Shown: piece after piece, positions 1-8,873 of the stretch
Numbering within the stretch: the stretch's first letter is position 1
Layout of the letters: every line of letters starts with the position of its first letter
NCBI RefSeq assembly: GCF_030915385.1
Contig: NZ_CP133268.1
Location: forward strand, 1,674,001 to 1,738,000
Reading direction: 5' to 3'
Length of the DNA: 64,000 bases
Source: Neobacillus sp. PS3-12
GTDB lineage: Bacteria > Bacillota > Bacilli > Bacillales > Cytobacillaceae
Notes under the pieces: generated by a model
The model's input: the letters and a program-made list of their open reading frames with translations, nothing else
What the model was told of the DNA's origin: nothing
Database searches by the model: none
Made by a program: the position numbers and the translations under genes

Positions 1-20
1 AACTATTTTAAAGAGTAAAA

Positions 21-48
21 AAATGCGGCTCTAGTATGAGCCGCATTT
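21..48. terminator. Bidirectional hairpin terminator at left edge
   Basis: A perfect 11-bp stem (AAATGCGGCTC with GAGCCGCATTT) around a 6-nt loop, with T-rich sequence on the right and an A-run on the left, so it could stop transcripts in either direction. It most likely ends a gene lying outside the window. The rest of bases 49-230 is AT-rich and shows no gene; it probably holds the tup promoter, which I cannot place with confidence. Confidence 0.6.
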
Positions 49-246
49 TAATTTGCAATACAGTAGTACTATTTGCACATTGTTTCTCAAATGTTAAAGT
101 CTTGAACAATATGTGAAACATTTGTAACAGCTTACATATTTGCCAGGAATGCTCTTTACAGACTTTATCTTTCGTGACAAAATTAAACAAAACATTACAA
201 AACCCAACAAAACTAAATATGAATTTATCAAAAAGGAGGTTCTCTT

Positions 247-1194
247 TTGGGAACAAAGACCTATACCCCTGATGAAGTCGCCCAAATATTCCAAATCTCC
301 AAACATACTGTTTATGAACTGATTAAACGAGGGGAGCTCCAAGCATTTAGGGTTGGCAATAAGATGAGATTTGAAGAAGAAGAGCTTGAAAGGTTCAAAG
401 AAAGTACAAAAGCGCCAGCAAAAAAAGCTATGACAGAGGAACCGGCCGCACCTGTACTTTCTTTTTCTCCAATTCGGCTCGCAGGAAGCCATGACTTTCT
501 GGTGGAGCATTTAGTCAAGAAGGCATCTGCAGCCCTAAATCTTCAGATTCAGCCAACCTTTATCGGCAGTCTTGAAGGTTTAATGATGCTGTACCGTGGA
601 CAATCCGATATAGCAGCGATACATATGCTCGACCCTGAATCAAAGGAATATAATTTGCCTTTCATTAATCGATTATTTATCTATGAAACCATATCTGTTT
701 TGCGTTTCGCATCAAGAGAACAAGGCTTTATTGTGGCCAAAGGAAATCCAAAGAAAATTCGTGATTTTCATGATTTAGCAAAAAAAGATATTCGCTTCGT
801 GAATCGGCAAAAAGGGTCAGGGACCCGATTTTTATTAGATTCAAAATTATCCGAGTTTAGTATTGAGCCAAAGAATATCAATGGCTATGACAAGGAAGAA
901 TGGAACCATCTGGCGACAGCATCTTATATTAGTAGAGGTATGGCCGATGTAACTTTTGGGATCAAGTCGGCGGCAAGCCACTTAGGACTTGATTTTATTC
1001 CGATTGCATGTGAACATTTTGATCTCGTTTTTCGATTTTCAAATGAAAACAAAGAAGATTTAAACAGGATCATCCATTACTTGCAATCAGCCGCTTTCAA
1101 AAACAGTTTATCTGATTTAGACGGCTATGACATTCGGGATTTAGGCCTTGCCATATATCCAACAACAAACAGTAAAACGGGGGAGACTAAATGA
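247..1194 (+). CDS. HTH (excisionase-type) / periplasmic-binding-domain regulator, probably tungstate or molybdate responsive
   Basis: A 315-residue one-component regulator. Residues 2-48 form an excisionase/MerR-like helix-turn-helix (TPDEVAQIF, SKHTVYELIKRGEL, FRVGNKMRF). After a charged linker, residues about 75-300 form a periplasmic-binding-protein-like ligand domain of the molybdate/tungstate type, with no signal peptide, so it should sense oxyanion in the cytoplasm. The TTG start at 247 is chosen because AAAGGAGG lies 7 nt upstream. The stop overlaps the tupA start by 4 nt (ATGA), so it is the first gene of the tup operon and presumably its regulator. The family pairing is well known; the specific ligand is inferred from the neighbours. 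Confidence 0.8.
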   Translation: MGTKTYTPDEVAQIFQISKHTVYELIKRGELQAFRVGNKMRFEEEELERFKESTKAPAKKAMTEEPAAPVLSFSPIRLAGSHDFLVEHLVKKASAALNLQIQPTFIGSLEGLMMLYRGQSDIAAIHMLDPESKEYNLPFINRLFIYETISVLRFASREQGFIVAKGNPKKIRDFHDLAKKDIRFVNRQKGSGTRFLLDSKLSEFSIEPKNINGYDKEEWNHLATASYISRGMADVTFGIKSAASHLGLDFIPIACEHFDLVFRFSNENKEDLNRIIHYLQSAAFKNSLSDLDGYDIRDLGLAIYPTTNSKTGETK

Positions 1195-2057
1195 AAAAGA
1201 ATCGCTTTTTAGCAGGCTTGTTTATCTTAATGCTCATTATCTTATCTGCCTGCGGCCAAACAAACCAGAATTCTGCTGCAAAAGAGAAAAAAGCGGCAGC
1301 ACCAAAAGCTAAACCTACATCCATGATCCTTGCTACAACAACAAGCACACAGGACAGCGGTTTACTTGATGTGATTATCCCAATGTTTGAAAAGCAAAAT
1401 AATGTTAAAGTAAAAGTTATCGCTGTTGGAACAGGCCAGGCACTGGCAATGGGCCAAAAAGGTGAAGCAGATGCCCTTTTAGTGCACGCTCCAGCTGCTG
1501 AAAAAGCTGTAGTAGATGCTGGCGATGGCATCAATTATAAACGTGTTATGTATAATGACTTTATTCTTGTTGGGCCAACTAGCAATCCAGCAAATATCAG
1601 TGGATCTGACATTAAGGCTGCATTCAAAACGTTATACAATACAAAAACTACTTTTATTTCCCGAGGAGACCAATCTGGTACAAATACAAAAGAACTTGGC
1701 ATTTGGACCGCCCTTAATATTAAACCAGCCGGTGACAATTACGTATCAACAGGTCAAGGAATGGGTCAAACCTTGCTAATTGCTTCTCAGAAAAATGGCT
1801 ATACGTTAACAGACCGTGCAACATGGCTTGCTCAAAAGAAAAACCTACCAAACCTTAAAGTCGTCGTTGAAGGCGGACAAGATTTAATGAACATTTACCA
1901 TGTAATGGAAGTTAATCCTGCTAAGCACCAGGGAGTGAACAGCAAGGATGCTAAGAAGTTTGTAGATTTCATGGTAAGTGATAAGACAATCAAAGTCATC
2001 TCTAACTTTGGTAAGAAAGAATATGGCCAGCCATTGTTCTTCAAATACACTGAATAG
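1191..2057 (+). CDS. tupA: Tungstate ABC transporter, substrate-binding lipoprotein TupA
   Basis: A 288-residue extracellular lipoprotein that captures tungstate for the TupB/TupC importer. The signal peptide ends in a lipobox (LSAC, Cys21). The mature protein opens with the family segment ATTTSTQDSGLLDVIIP and includes the GQGMGQTLLIASQKNGYTLTDRATW region typical of TupA/WtpA-like proteins. GGGGGAG precedes the ATG. It is translationally coupled to the upstream regulator. A strong stem-loop follows the gene before tupB, which would make the binding protein more abundant than the permease. Tungstate rather than molybdate is assigned from the TupA-type sequence; binding preference cannot be proved from sequence. 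Confidence 0.88.
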   Translation: MKKNRFLAGLFILMLIILSACGQTNQNSAAKEKKAAAPKAKPTSMILATTTSTQDSGLLDVIIPMFEKQNNVKVKVIAVGTGQALAMGQKGEADALLVHAPAAEKAVVDAGDGINYKRVMYNDFILVGPTSNPANISGSDIKAAFKTLYNTKTTFISRGDQSGTNTKELGIWTALNIKPAGDNYVSTGQGMGQTLLIASQKNGYTLTDRATWLAQKKNLPNLKVVVEGGQDLMNIYHVMEVNPAKHQGVNSKDAKKFVDFMVSDKTIKVISNFGKKEYGQPLFFKYTE

Positions 2058-2094
2058 ACTTTTCAGAACTGATCAATAAGATAATATTTTAGTA

Positions 2095-2126
2095 GAATGG
2101 CTCCTTCATTATTGCTGGAGCCATTC
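2095..2126 (+). terminator. Stem-loop between tupA and tupB (partial terminator)
   Basis: GAATGGCTCC pairs perfectly with GGAGCCATTC across a 12-nt loop and is followed by TTTATAG. It sits between tupA and tupB in an otherwise co-directional operon. Such intercistronic hairpins commonly give excess binding protein over permease, through partial termination or 3' end protection of the upstream message. Confidence 0.6.
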
Positions 2127-2161
2127 TTTATAGTTTTAGCCTAGGAAAGCCTGGTGACAAT

Positions 2162-2860
2162 ATGGAGTTAATGATTGAAGGATTTAAAAAAGCAATCGCA
2201 ATGATTGAATCAGGTGATCCTGAAATTTTTGCGATTACATTCTTGACCTTACGAGTTTCTTTTACATCTATGCTCGTAAGCGCGATTATTGGTTTACCAG
2301 TTGGAATGCTTTTAGGACTATCAAGATTCAAAGGAAGAAAGCTCTTGTTAGTTTTTATTAATATTGGAATGGGGTTGCCGCCAGTAGTGGCAGGTCTCTG
2401 GATCACCATGCTTTTATGGCGCTCTGGACCACTTGGGCAATTTTCATTACTATATACGCCTACAGCGATTGTCATGGCCCAGGTTTTAGTGTCACTCCCG
2501 ATTGTAACGGGTTTAACTTGCTCTGCATTCCAACAGATTAGCGGAAAAATGCTCATGCAAATAAGGGCTCTGGGTGCAACGAAGTGGCAGACTGTTTTTC
2601 TTTTATTAAAAGAAACAAGAATTGCGATTATGGCTGCAATTATGGCTGCTTTTGGGCGTGTGATTGCCGAGGTTGGAGCAGCGATGATGGTTGGTGGAAA
2701 TATTCAAGGTGACACGAGGATTTTAACAACCTCCATCGTCATGGAAGTATCAAAAGGAAATTTTGATGTTGCGCTTGCCCTATCCTTTATTATCATGGCA
2801 GTTGCCTTATTAATTACAGCTACCCTTACCTTTTTACAGCAAAGGAAGCGACTGACATGA
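2162..2860 (+). CDS. tupB: Tungstate ABC transporter permease TupB
   Basis: A 232-residue inner-membrane permease with about five to six hydrophobic segments. It carries the binding-protein-dependent transport signature, the EAA-like loop near residues 130-160 (QIRALGATKWQTVFLLLKETR), which contacts the ATPase. Length and sequence match TupB/WtpB-type permeases. The Shine-Dalgarno sequence in front of the ATG is weak, which fits lower expression than tupA. Its stop codon overlaps the tupC start (ATGA), so the two are coupled. Function: moves tungstate across the membrane for tungsto- or molybdoenzyme cofactors. Confidence 0.85.
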   Translation: MELMIEGFKKAIAMIESGDPEIFAITFLTLRVSFTSMLVSAIIGLPVGMLLGLSRFKGRKLLLVFINIGMGLPPVVAGLWITMLLWRSGPLGQFSLLYTPTAIVMAQVLVSLPIVTGLTCSAFQQISGKMLMQIRALGATKWQTVFLLLKETRIAIMAAIMAAFGRVIAEVGAAMMVGGNIQGDTRILTTSIVMEVSKGNFDVALALSFIIMAVALLITATLTFLQQRKRLT

Positions 2861-3615
2861 ACTCACTTCTTACGCTTGAAGAGATTAAATACCAAATTGG
2901 AAACAAGCTGGTTTTATCAATCCCACACTTTTCAATTGAATCTGGAGAGTTTTTAGGAATTATGGGCCCGAATGGTGCAGGGAAAAGTACATTGCTAAAA
3001 ATCAGCTCATTGCTTGAAAAACAAAGTCAAGGAAAAATCATTTATAAAGGGGAAACGATCCCTGCTGGGAAAGCACCGCTAGAATTACGGCGTAAATTCT
3101 CGATTGCCTTGCAGCAATCCTTGCTGCTCGATACCACCGTCTATCAAAACATTGCGATTGGTTTAAAGCTCCGCAATGTCCCCAAAAGGTTTATTAAAGA
3201 AAAAGTAAACAGTTGGATGGAGCAATTTCAAATCAGTCATCTTGCGAAAAAAAATGCCCACCATTTATCCGGCGGAGAAGCCCAAAGGGTAAACTTGGCG
3301 CGGGCAATGATTATTGAGCCGGAAATTCTGTTTTTGGATGAGCCATTTTCTGCTTTAGATTTTCCAACTAAAGTTAAGTTAATGGAAGACTTTAAAAAGA
3401 TTATTGGCAGAACAGGGACTACTGCTGTTTTTGTGAGTCATGACTTGATGGAGGTTAACTTTTTAACAAAACGGTTGGCCATTATAGTTGGCGGGGAATT
3501 AAAACAGGCTGGACCTACCCAAGAGGTGCTGGAGCATCCTAACGCTGAAACAGCGTCGTTTCTTAATGAATGGAAGAAATTTTATCCACTAAGCAGCGCT
3601 GGGAATTTGGCATAG
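2857..3615 (+). CDS. tupC: Tungstate ABC transporter ATP-binding protein TupC
   Basis: A 252-residue ABC ATPase. Walker A is GPNGAGKST (about residues 36-44), the signature is LSGGEAQRVN (about 139-148), Walker B is EILFLDEPF, and the switch histidine lies in VFVSHD. It powers TupB. It overlaps tupB by 4 nt and is the last gene of the cluster, followed by a strong terminator. No C-terminal TOBE domain is seen, as expected for TupC-like ATPases and unlike many ModC proteins. Confidence 0.87.
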   Translation: MNSLLTLEEIKYQIGNKLVLSIPHFSIESGEFLGIMGPNGAGKSTLLKISSLLEKQSQGKIIYKGETIPAGKAPLELRRKFSIALQQSLLLDTTVYQNIAIGLKLRNVPKRFIKEKVNSWMEQFQISHLAKKNAHHLSGGEAQRVNLARAMIIEPEILFLDEPFSALDFPTKVKLMEDFKKIIGRTGTTAVFVSHDLMEVNFLTKRLAIIVGGELKQAGPTQEVLEHPNAETASFLNEWKKFYPLSSAGNLA

Positions 3616-3623
3616 TCTGTAGA

Positions 3624-3650
3624 AAAAGCGCCCGTCTCAAGGGCGCTTTT
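3624..3650. terminator. Bidirectional terminator between tupC and the sensor kinase
   Basis: AAAAGCGCCC pairs with GGGCGCTTTT over a 7-nt loop. The A-run on one side and T-run on the other let it serve both converging transcripts. Confidence 0.85.
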
Positions 3651-3662
3651 CCTACAAATCTA

Positions 3663-5039
3663 TTAAACTTCCTCTTTCGGAAACCAAAGAATCATGCTGG
3701 TTCCTTTGTTTAGCTTGCTTTTCACCTTGATGACCCCATTATGAGCATCCATGAGGGCTTTTACGATCGAAAGACCGATGCCGACACCGCCTGTTTTGCG
3801 GTCACGCGACTTGTCACCGCGGTAAAAACGCTCGAAAATATGGGGGATATCGTCTTCACTGATTCCGGGGCCTTCGTCTTCAATCATGAATCCCACATAA
3901 TCGTCTTCCTCCGATAAAACCGATAAAGTCACGCTTTTTCCTTCTGGGGTGTACTTCAATGCATTGTTGAGCACGTTCGTTAAAACTTGCACCAGACGGT
4001 CCTTATCCGCTTTAAACCATTCTTCTTGCAGCGGTTCCCTTAATATTAATTCAACCCCCTTTTGCTTGCATAAAGGCTGAAACATTTCCCAGAGAGCGAT
4101 TAACACTCCACCAGCTTCTAAATTTACTTTTTCAAGCTTCATTTGTGGATTTTCAGCCGCTAACAATTTCTCCATTTCATTCACGAAACGAACCAGTCGC
4201 ATCAGCTCTTCATGACATTGTGTAAGCCGTTGTGGTGTCGGTTCCCATATGCCGTCCTGGAAAGCCTCAATTTGACTCCGTAATGTGGCGAGCGGTGTCC
4301 GTAGCTCATGGGCTAAGTCCCCCGTGAATTGCTTCCTCAGCATTTCTTCTTTTGCCAAGGATTCAGCCAGTTTATTAAAAGAAATGGCAAGTTCTTTTAC
4401 TTCTGATGGCAAACCCGTTAATGGTATACGGATATCAAGGTTATGCTGCCTTAATTCTTTAGTCGCAAACGAGAGCTTTTTCAGCCCAGATGTTAACTTT
4501 TTTGAAAAAATCATACTGAAAACAATCGCCAGCACAATGGTTAAACAAACAGACGCATAAATATATAATTGAATCGTTTGTAAAAACGTATATTGATCGG
4601 CAATCAGCCCTTCAGGATAGATGGCGATTAACTTTCCAATAACCTTGTTATTCACCGTAAGCGCATATGGCTTCGTTTGCCATTCTTCCCCATTCGTAAC
4701 AGGCTCCGTTAGCCCAAGGCTGTTCATCATCCCCCTGATTCGCGATGAATCCATTTGCAGATGCTCCATCTGGTCAAAAACCTGAAAATAAAGCTGGTCC
4801 GTCATAGCAAACTCATGGATATATTCATTCACCTGAGTGCTTGAAAAATTGCCATTTTGCTTATATTCTTTTTCAATTTCTCCAATAACCCGATCAATCT
4901 TCTTCTCGCGATTATGATCCAAATAGCTCCTGAAGCTTGATTCAAAGCCATACTGGATAAAAACACTTAATGCTAAAATACCAATGAGCGAGACGATTAA
5001 AAAGTAAAACAGGATTCTAGACCGGAGTGTTTGCAGCAT
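3663..5039 (-). CDS. Sensor histidine kinase (HAMP, HisKA, HATPase), paired with the upstream response regulator
   Basis: A 458-residue membrane sensor kinase. There is a transmembrane helix at about residues 8-28, an extracellular domain to about 150, a second helix at about 155-178, then HAMP, the HisKA phosphoacceptor (LAHELRTPLATLRSQ, about residue 244) and an HATPase domain (NVLNNALKYTPEG, DEGPGISEDDIPHIFERFYRGD, GVGIGLSIVKAL). It overlaps the response-regulator gene by 23 nt, so the two are cotranscribed and translationally coupled. The signal is unknown; similarity to BaeS-like envelope sensors is only general. Confidence 0.85.
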   Translation of the reverse strand: MLQTLRSRILFYFLIVSLIGILALSVFIQYGFESSFRSYLDHNREKKIDRVIGEIEKEYKQNGNFSSTQVNEYIHEFAMTDQLYFQVFDQMEHLQMDSSRIRGMMNSLGLTEPVTNGEEWQTKPYALTVNNKVIGKLIAIYPEGLIADQYTFLQTIQLYIYASVCLTIVLAIVFSMIFSKKLTSGLKKLSFATKELRQHNLDIRIPLTGLPSEVKELAISFNKLAESLAKEEMLRKQFTGDLAHELRTPLATLRSQIEAFQDGIWEPTPQRLTQCHEELMRLVRFVNEMEKLLAAENPQMKLEKVNLEAGGVLIALWEMFQPLCKQKGVELILREPLQEEWFKADKDRLVQVLTNVLNNALKYTPEGKSVTLSVLSEEDDYVGFMIEDEGPGISEDDIPHIFERFYRGDKSRDRKTGGVGIGLSIVKALMDAHNGVIKVKSKLNKGTSMILWFPKEEV

Positions 5040-5730
5040 TCAAGACCCCTCCAAATTTATACCCCATCCCAAAAACGGTCACGATAAAGGCAGGCTGTCT
5101 TGGGTCTTGTTCGATTTTCTTACGAAGGTTTTTAATATGTGTATCAACACTTCGTTCATAACCTTCATAATACATGCCTTCATCCTGAATCTTTTCAAGT
5201 AAATCCAGGCGGCTGTATACCCTCCCAGGATTCATCGCCAGATTGGTTAACAGCTTGTACTCAATCGGAGTTAAATTAACAAACTGTCCATATGCGGTTA
5301 CTTCTTTTTTATCTAAATCAATCATTAATTGTTTATCATTAAATTCAAGGCGTTCTACTTTTTCAGTTTTCTTCACCCTCCGAAGGATTGCTTGCACACG
5401 GACAACCACTTCGCGCGGACTAAATGGCTTCGTGACATAATCATCGGCCCCCATCACAATCCCATTAATTCGATCGTCTTCAGAGGATTTAGCTGTCAGC
5501 ATTAGGATGGGAAGGTCTGAATCCTTCCTGACTAAGCGGCATACCTCTTCCCCTGATATATCAGGCAGCATTAAGTCAAGAATCATTAAATCAGGGCTTA
5601 CTGATTTTACTTTTTTCAACGCATCAATGCCATTATCGGCGGTATGAATTTCATATCCTTCCCTTATAAGGTAGGCCTCCAGGACTTCTGCTATCCGTTT
5701 TTCGTCATCTACGATTAAAATTTTCTGCAT
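5017..5730 (-). CDS. OmpR/PhoB-family response regulator
   Basis: A 237-residue two-domain regulator: receiver (acidic pair DDE, phospho-acceptor Asp in LMILDLMLPD, Thr in MLTAKSS, Lys in YVTKPFSP) and a C-terminal winged helix (about residues 140-232: LTPIEYKLLTNLAMNPGRV, RSVDTHIKNLRKKI). I place the start at the ATG at 5730, because GAGGAG lies 8 nt upstream; an in-frame GTG at 5739 has its Shine-Dalgarno sequence too close. First gene of the pair with the kinase below it. The regulon cannot be named from sequence. Confidence 0.87.
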   Translation of the reverse strand: MQKILIVDDEKRIAEVLEAYLIREGYEIHTADNGIDALKKVKSVSPDLMILDLMLPDISGEEVCRLVRKDSDLPILMLTAKSSEDDRINGIVMGADDYVTKPFSPREVVVRVQAILRRVKKTEKVERLEFNDKQLMIDLDKKEVTAYGQFVNLTPIEYKLLTNLAMNPGRVYSRLDLLEKIQDEGMYYEGYERSVDTHIKNLRKKIEQDPRQPAFIVTVFGMGYKFGGVLNAANTPV

Positions 5731-5955
5731 TCGGACCACTCCTCACCTTTCCACTATACCACGCTAGTATCTATCTGTTTTTGTCTTCACAAATTCCCCA
5801 CAAGTTCTTCATAACATCTTCAATCTTTTTCAGTAAGATAATCATGTAGAACAAGAGGAGATAAACAAAATTTTATCTACTCATTCACTTTTGTAATATA
5901 AGGTTTGATCATCTTGCTCAACCCTTTAATTAACCTCCATAATAATATATTTTCC

Positions 5956-5988
5956 GAGTGCCATAAATGATTGGCACTCATTTTTTTT
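5956..5988 (+). terminator. Terminator-like hairpin in the leader of the second histidine kinase gene
   Basis: GAGTGCC pairs with GGCACTC across a 10-nt loop and is followed by ATTTTTTTT. No convincing + strand gene lies between 5740 and 5955, so this either ends a short transcript or attenuates the kinase message that starts at 6051. The rest of 5740-6035 is AT-rich with no recognisable gene. Confidence 0.6.
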
Positions 5989-6050
5989 GGAAAAATAATA
6001 GGATTACCCTTATTTATATAGTATTCTAATGGCAAAAGGGGGACGAGTCT

Positions 6051-7415
6051 GTGATAAAGCACATTTCTATTAAAATTGGTCTGCTATTTTTTGTAGCAGT
6101 ACTTCTACTTGAAACGATCTCCATGTATTTTTTGCACAATAACATTATTCATTCCCGAGTACATGATGAGCTTTCAGCATTGCAAACACGCGGAAACAAT
6201 CATCGTGAAATACTGGAGGCCTCCTTTTACGATGAAACGATGAAGCATATTGCCTTAATGGAATCGCGGACAGATACCCAGGTCATTTTGACAAATGCCA
6301 AGGAAAAGATCATTATGTCTTCTAATGAAGTGAAGGCGGAAATGAGGAAAATCATTTCTTCTACCCCAAGAAAAGTCGCTTACACCGGCTTAATTTTAGA
6401 AGATGATTGGCAGCACGAAAGCTATATCGCATCTGTCAGCCCCATTATGGTAAATGGAAAAATAAATGGTTATGTCTATATGTTTCAATCTACTCAAAAA
6501 ATAAAGGACTTAATTTCCGGGATGAATCATCACTTTATCTTGGCCGGCATGCTTTCCCTTGTTTTTATGGTATTTATTATTATTATTCTAACTAGACTTG
6601 TAACTCATCCCGTAATCGAAATTAGTAAAGCAACAAAACGGATCAGTAAAGGGGACTTTACCGTTTCATTGCCGAGATTACCAAAGGATGAAATTGGCGA
6701 GCTAGGTGAATCAATTCAAATTTTAGCCAGAGACTTAGAAATTTTAAAAAATGATCGCAATGAATTTCTTGCAAGTATTTCCCATGAACTTCGAACACCG
6801 CTTACTTATTTAAAAGGCTATTCGGAAATAGCCCGAAGACCGGAAACGAAGCTCGAGGATCGTGATCATTATTTAGAAATTATTAATGAGGAAGCTGTCA
6901 AACTATCAAATCTCGTGATTGAATTATTTACCCTTGCGAAGATGGATGAAAATAATTTTTCCATTGAAAAGGAAGAGGTTTATCTCTTGCCATATTTGAA
7001 AGAAATAACAGAAAAAGTGTTACCTGCCCTTAAAGAAAGCAATATGAATATCCAGATAAACTGTCCTTCAAACCTCTGCCTAAATATTGACCCGGTTCGG
7101 TTTGAGCAGGTGATCTTAAATCTGATCGATAATGCGCGTAAATATTCTGAACCCAATACGTCGATTTTGATTGATGCAAATGAGGCAAATGGCAGGACAC
7201 TCATTAAAATAAAGGATCAAGGAAAAGGGATTCCTGAAAAAGATTTGCCGAGGATCTTTGAACGTTTTTATCGTGTTGATAAATCACGGTCACGTGCACT
7301 TGGAGGTTCGGGTCTTGGCCTCTCGATTGTAAAACAGCTGGTAGAAGCACATGGCGGGACTATATCGGTTTCCAGCAAGCCTAATGCAGGAACTACCTTT
7401 GAAATAGTCATCTAA
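6051..7415 (+). CDS. Orphan membrane sensor histidine kinase
   Basis: A 454-residue kinase with a GTG start supported by AAAGGGGGA upstream. An N-terminal membrane helix (about residues 7-27), an extracellular domain, a second helix (about 163-185), HAMP (about 186-238), HisKA with the phosphoacceptor in SISHELRTPLTYLKGY, and HATPase (NLIDNARKYSEP, DQGKGIPEKDLPRIFERFYRVD, GSGLGLSIVKQLVEAHGG). No response regulator is adjacent; the nearest one, on the opposite strand, already has its own kinase. The partner and signal are therefore unknown. Confidence 0.85.
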   Translation: MIKHISIKIGLLFFVAVLLLETISMYFLHNNIIHSRVHDELSALQTRGNNHREILEASFYDETMKHIALMESRTDTQVILTNAKEKIIMSSNEVKAEMRKIISSTPRKVAYTGLILEDDWQHESYIASVSPIMVNGKINGYVYMFQSTQKIKDLISGMNHHFILAGMLSLVFMVFIIIILTRLVTHPVIEISKATKRISKGDFTVSLPRLPKDEIGELGESIQILARDLEILKNDRNEFLASISHELRTPLTYLKGYSEIARRPETKLEDRDHYLEIINEEAVKLSNLVIELFTLAKMDENNFSIEKEEVYLLPYLKEITEKVLPALKESNMNIQINCPSNLCLNIDPVRFEQVILNLIDNARKYSEPNTSILIDANEANGRTLIKIKDQGKGIPEKDLPRIFERFYRVDKSRSRALGGSGLGLSIVKQLVEAHGGTISVSSKPNAGTTFEIVI

Positions 7416-7482
7416 AGAAAACTCGCCGATTGGCGAGCCCCAAAGGGCGAAGACAGTGGTCTAGTTGCACTTTCTTATTAGC
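7414..7482. repeat. Short copy of an interspersed hairpin repeat (copy 1)
   Basis: It begins AAAGAAAACTCGCCGATTGG, contains the hairpin CTCGCC-GATT-GGCGAG, continues through GGGCGAAGACAGTGG and GTTGCAC, and ends CTTTCTTATTAGC. The same start, middle and end recur at 20971-21079, where about 45 extra bases carrying a second hairpin lie between GTTGCAC and CTTTCTTATTAGC. This copy is therefore an internally deleted form. It abuts the kinase stop codon. No ORF. Confidence 0.75.
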
Positions 7483-7483
7483 T

Positions 7484-7515
7484 AAAAAACCTATCATATT
7501 TTTGATAGGTTTTTT
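7484..7515. terminator. Bidirectional terminator
   Basis: A perfect 13-bp stem (AAAAAACCTATCA with TGATAGGTTTTTT) over a 6-nt loop, between the + strand kinase and the - strand MASE3 gene, whose stop codon lies inside it. Confidence 0.85.
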
Positions 7516-8729
7516 GCTTGTTCATAATGGAACTGTGAAAACTTGTCAGGCCTAATACTTTCACTTTGCCTCGTCTTATGGATAGCTTCTTTTTGCTGCC
7601 CTGCCTGAAGTTCCACAACTGTGCCGACAACAGAACGGACTCCTTCAGACGATGGGTAGCGCTTAAGGGAAACAAGCAACGTTTTTTCTTTGTAGTTGAT
7701 GGTGAAGAGTTTTTTGTCTTTTGTGGTTCCGCTGGATAAACAATATTCCTCCGTCAAATGCCCTAAGATTTTAAAAATCCCAGCTTGTGGGACTTTCGAA
7801 AGCATTTCCTTTGAAAATACGCCAAGACGTCCTAATAGTTCACCATCACAGAATGTACAAATGCATACATTTCTCCTAATCTCCAATTTGAAAATAAACC
7901 CCGGAAGATCAGAAAGTATGCTGGATAATTGATCAATTTCAGAAGTCGGTTCAGTAAAGTAAAAACTTCGGAGGATAAAATAATAGCCAATTGCTTTAAA
8001 GAGATGTCCTGTAAAATTGTCGAAATCATAGACACTTTGGTAGGTGGTAAAAATCAGTTCTGACAAGAGTAAAAATACAAAAGCGATGGTAATGGTCAGT
8101 TTGTTGCCGTCCTTTTCCAAATAATACTGTGCGAGCATAATAATGATTGATAGAAATAGAATAAAGCAAACACCGTACTCAATCACATTTTTCAAGAATG
8201 TAGTTCCTTTTCCTTCAATAACAAGCAGGGGAAGGCTATGTTCAAAGTGAAAGACGATAAAAACCACTAAAGAAGTAAAAATAGCAACGAGCACTAGCAG
8301 CAAGCTGCGATAATCTCTTTTTAGCTTCCGATTAGGGAAAACGATAAGAGTCAGCATTAAAAGGGACTCTAACCCTCGGGAGATCACCCAAAACCATGTT
8401 GCTTTGGCAACAGAGCTATCCGTTATAAAGTGCGGCATTCCTTTGAATGTTATCGTATGCATCAAATCAATTGTCCCTATTTGAAAAAAAATAAAGGAAA
8501 GATAGAGCATTTTTCCTGACCTAGTCATCCCAAAACTTTTTAGTCCATATAAAAAGATGGCTGCCGAGACGGCAATACTAAAAAACTCTAAAATTGTATG
8601 GATTCCCAAAAAATCAGCAGGGTTATAGAACTCGGTTAGTTGAGGCTGAAAAATGTGAAGAGCCATTAACAAAAAGATCGCTGATACTGTTAATAATAAA
8701 AATTTCCCCTCAGATAATGAGGACTTCAT
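7494..8729 (-). CDS. MASE3-domain membrane protein with C-terminal PAS-like domain, no output domain
   Basis: 411 residues. The first 260 or so contain several transmembrane helices of the MASE3 sensory type (IHTILEFFSIAVSAAIF, GTIDLMHTITFKGMP, FWVISRGLESLLML). Residues about 275-385 are PAS-like (LPGFIFKLEIRR, CDGELLGRLG). MASE3 normally precedes kinase or GGDEF domains, but here the protein ends about 30 residues after the PAS. The ATG at 8729 is chosen because AGGAGG lies 7 nt upstream; an in-frame ATG at 8750 lacks this. The same PAS subtype (CDGQLIGQLGY) occurs in the PAS kinase at 13372-14862. It may be a sensor partner that acts through another protein, or a decayed kinase. Confidence 0.75.
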   Translation of the reverse strand: MKSSLSEGKFLLLTVSAIFLLMALHIFQPQLTEFYNPADFLGIHTILEFFSIAVSAAIFLYGLKSFGMTRSGKMLYLSFIFFQIGTIDLMHTITFKGMPHFITDSSVAKATWFWVISRGLESLLMLTLIVFPNRKLKRDYRSLLLVLVAIFTSLVVFIVFHFEHSLPLLVIEGKGTTFLKNVIEYGVCFILFLSIIIMLAQYYLEKDGNKLTITIAFVFLLLSELIFTTYQSVYDFDNFTGHLFKAIGYYFILRSFYFTEPTSEIDQLSSILSDLPGFIFKLEIRRNVCICTFCDGELLGRLGVFSKEMLSKVPQAGIFKILGHLTEEYCLSSGTTKDKKLFTINYKEKTLLVSLKRYPSSEGVRSVVGTVVELQAGQQKEAIHKTRQSESIRPDKFSQFHYEQAKNLSKI

Positions 8730-8873
8730 ACCTACCCCTCCTTCTTTCATCCCTTTTTTCCAATTATAGCTAAAAATGTTATAGTGTTTATCTAAATATT
8801 GTGAATACTTTTTAACAAAATGCTGTGTTAAATTTGGCTGTTAATTTCCGCTCCGGGCACTTGCTTTAATAAA

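Noticed and set aside
1..246. Molybdenum/tungsten cofactor riboswitch before the tup operon
   Set aside because: Only the left-edge terminator hairpin is evident; I see no multi-stem structure matching that RNA class.
5040..5739. Naming the two-component pair as a specific known system
   Set aside because: Only family-level motifs are visible; neighbouring genes give no clear target.
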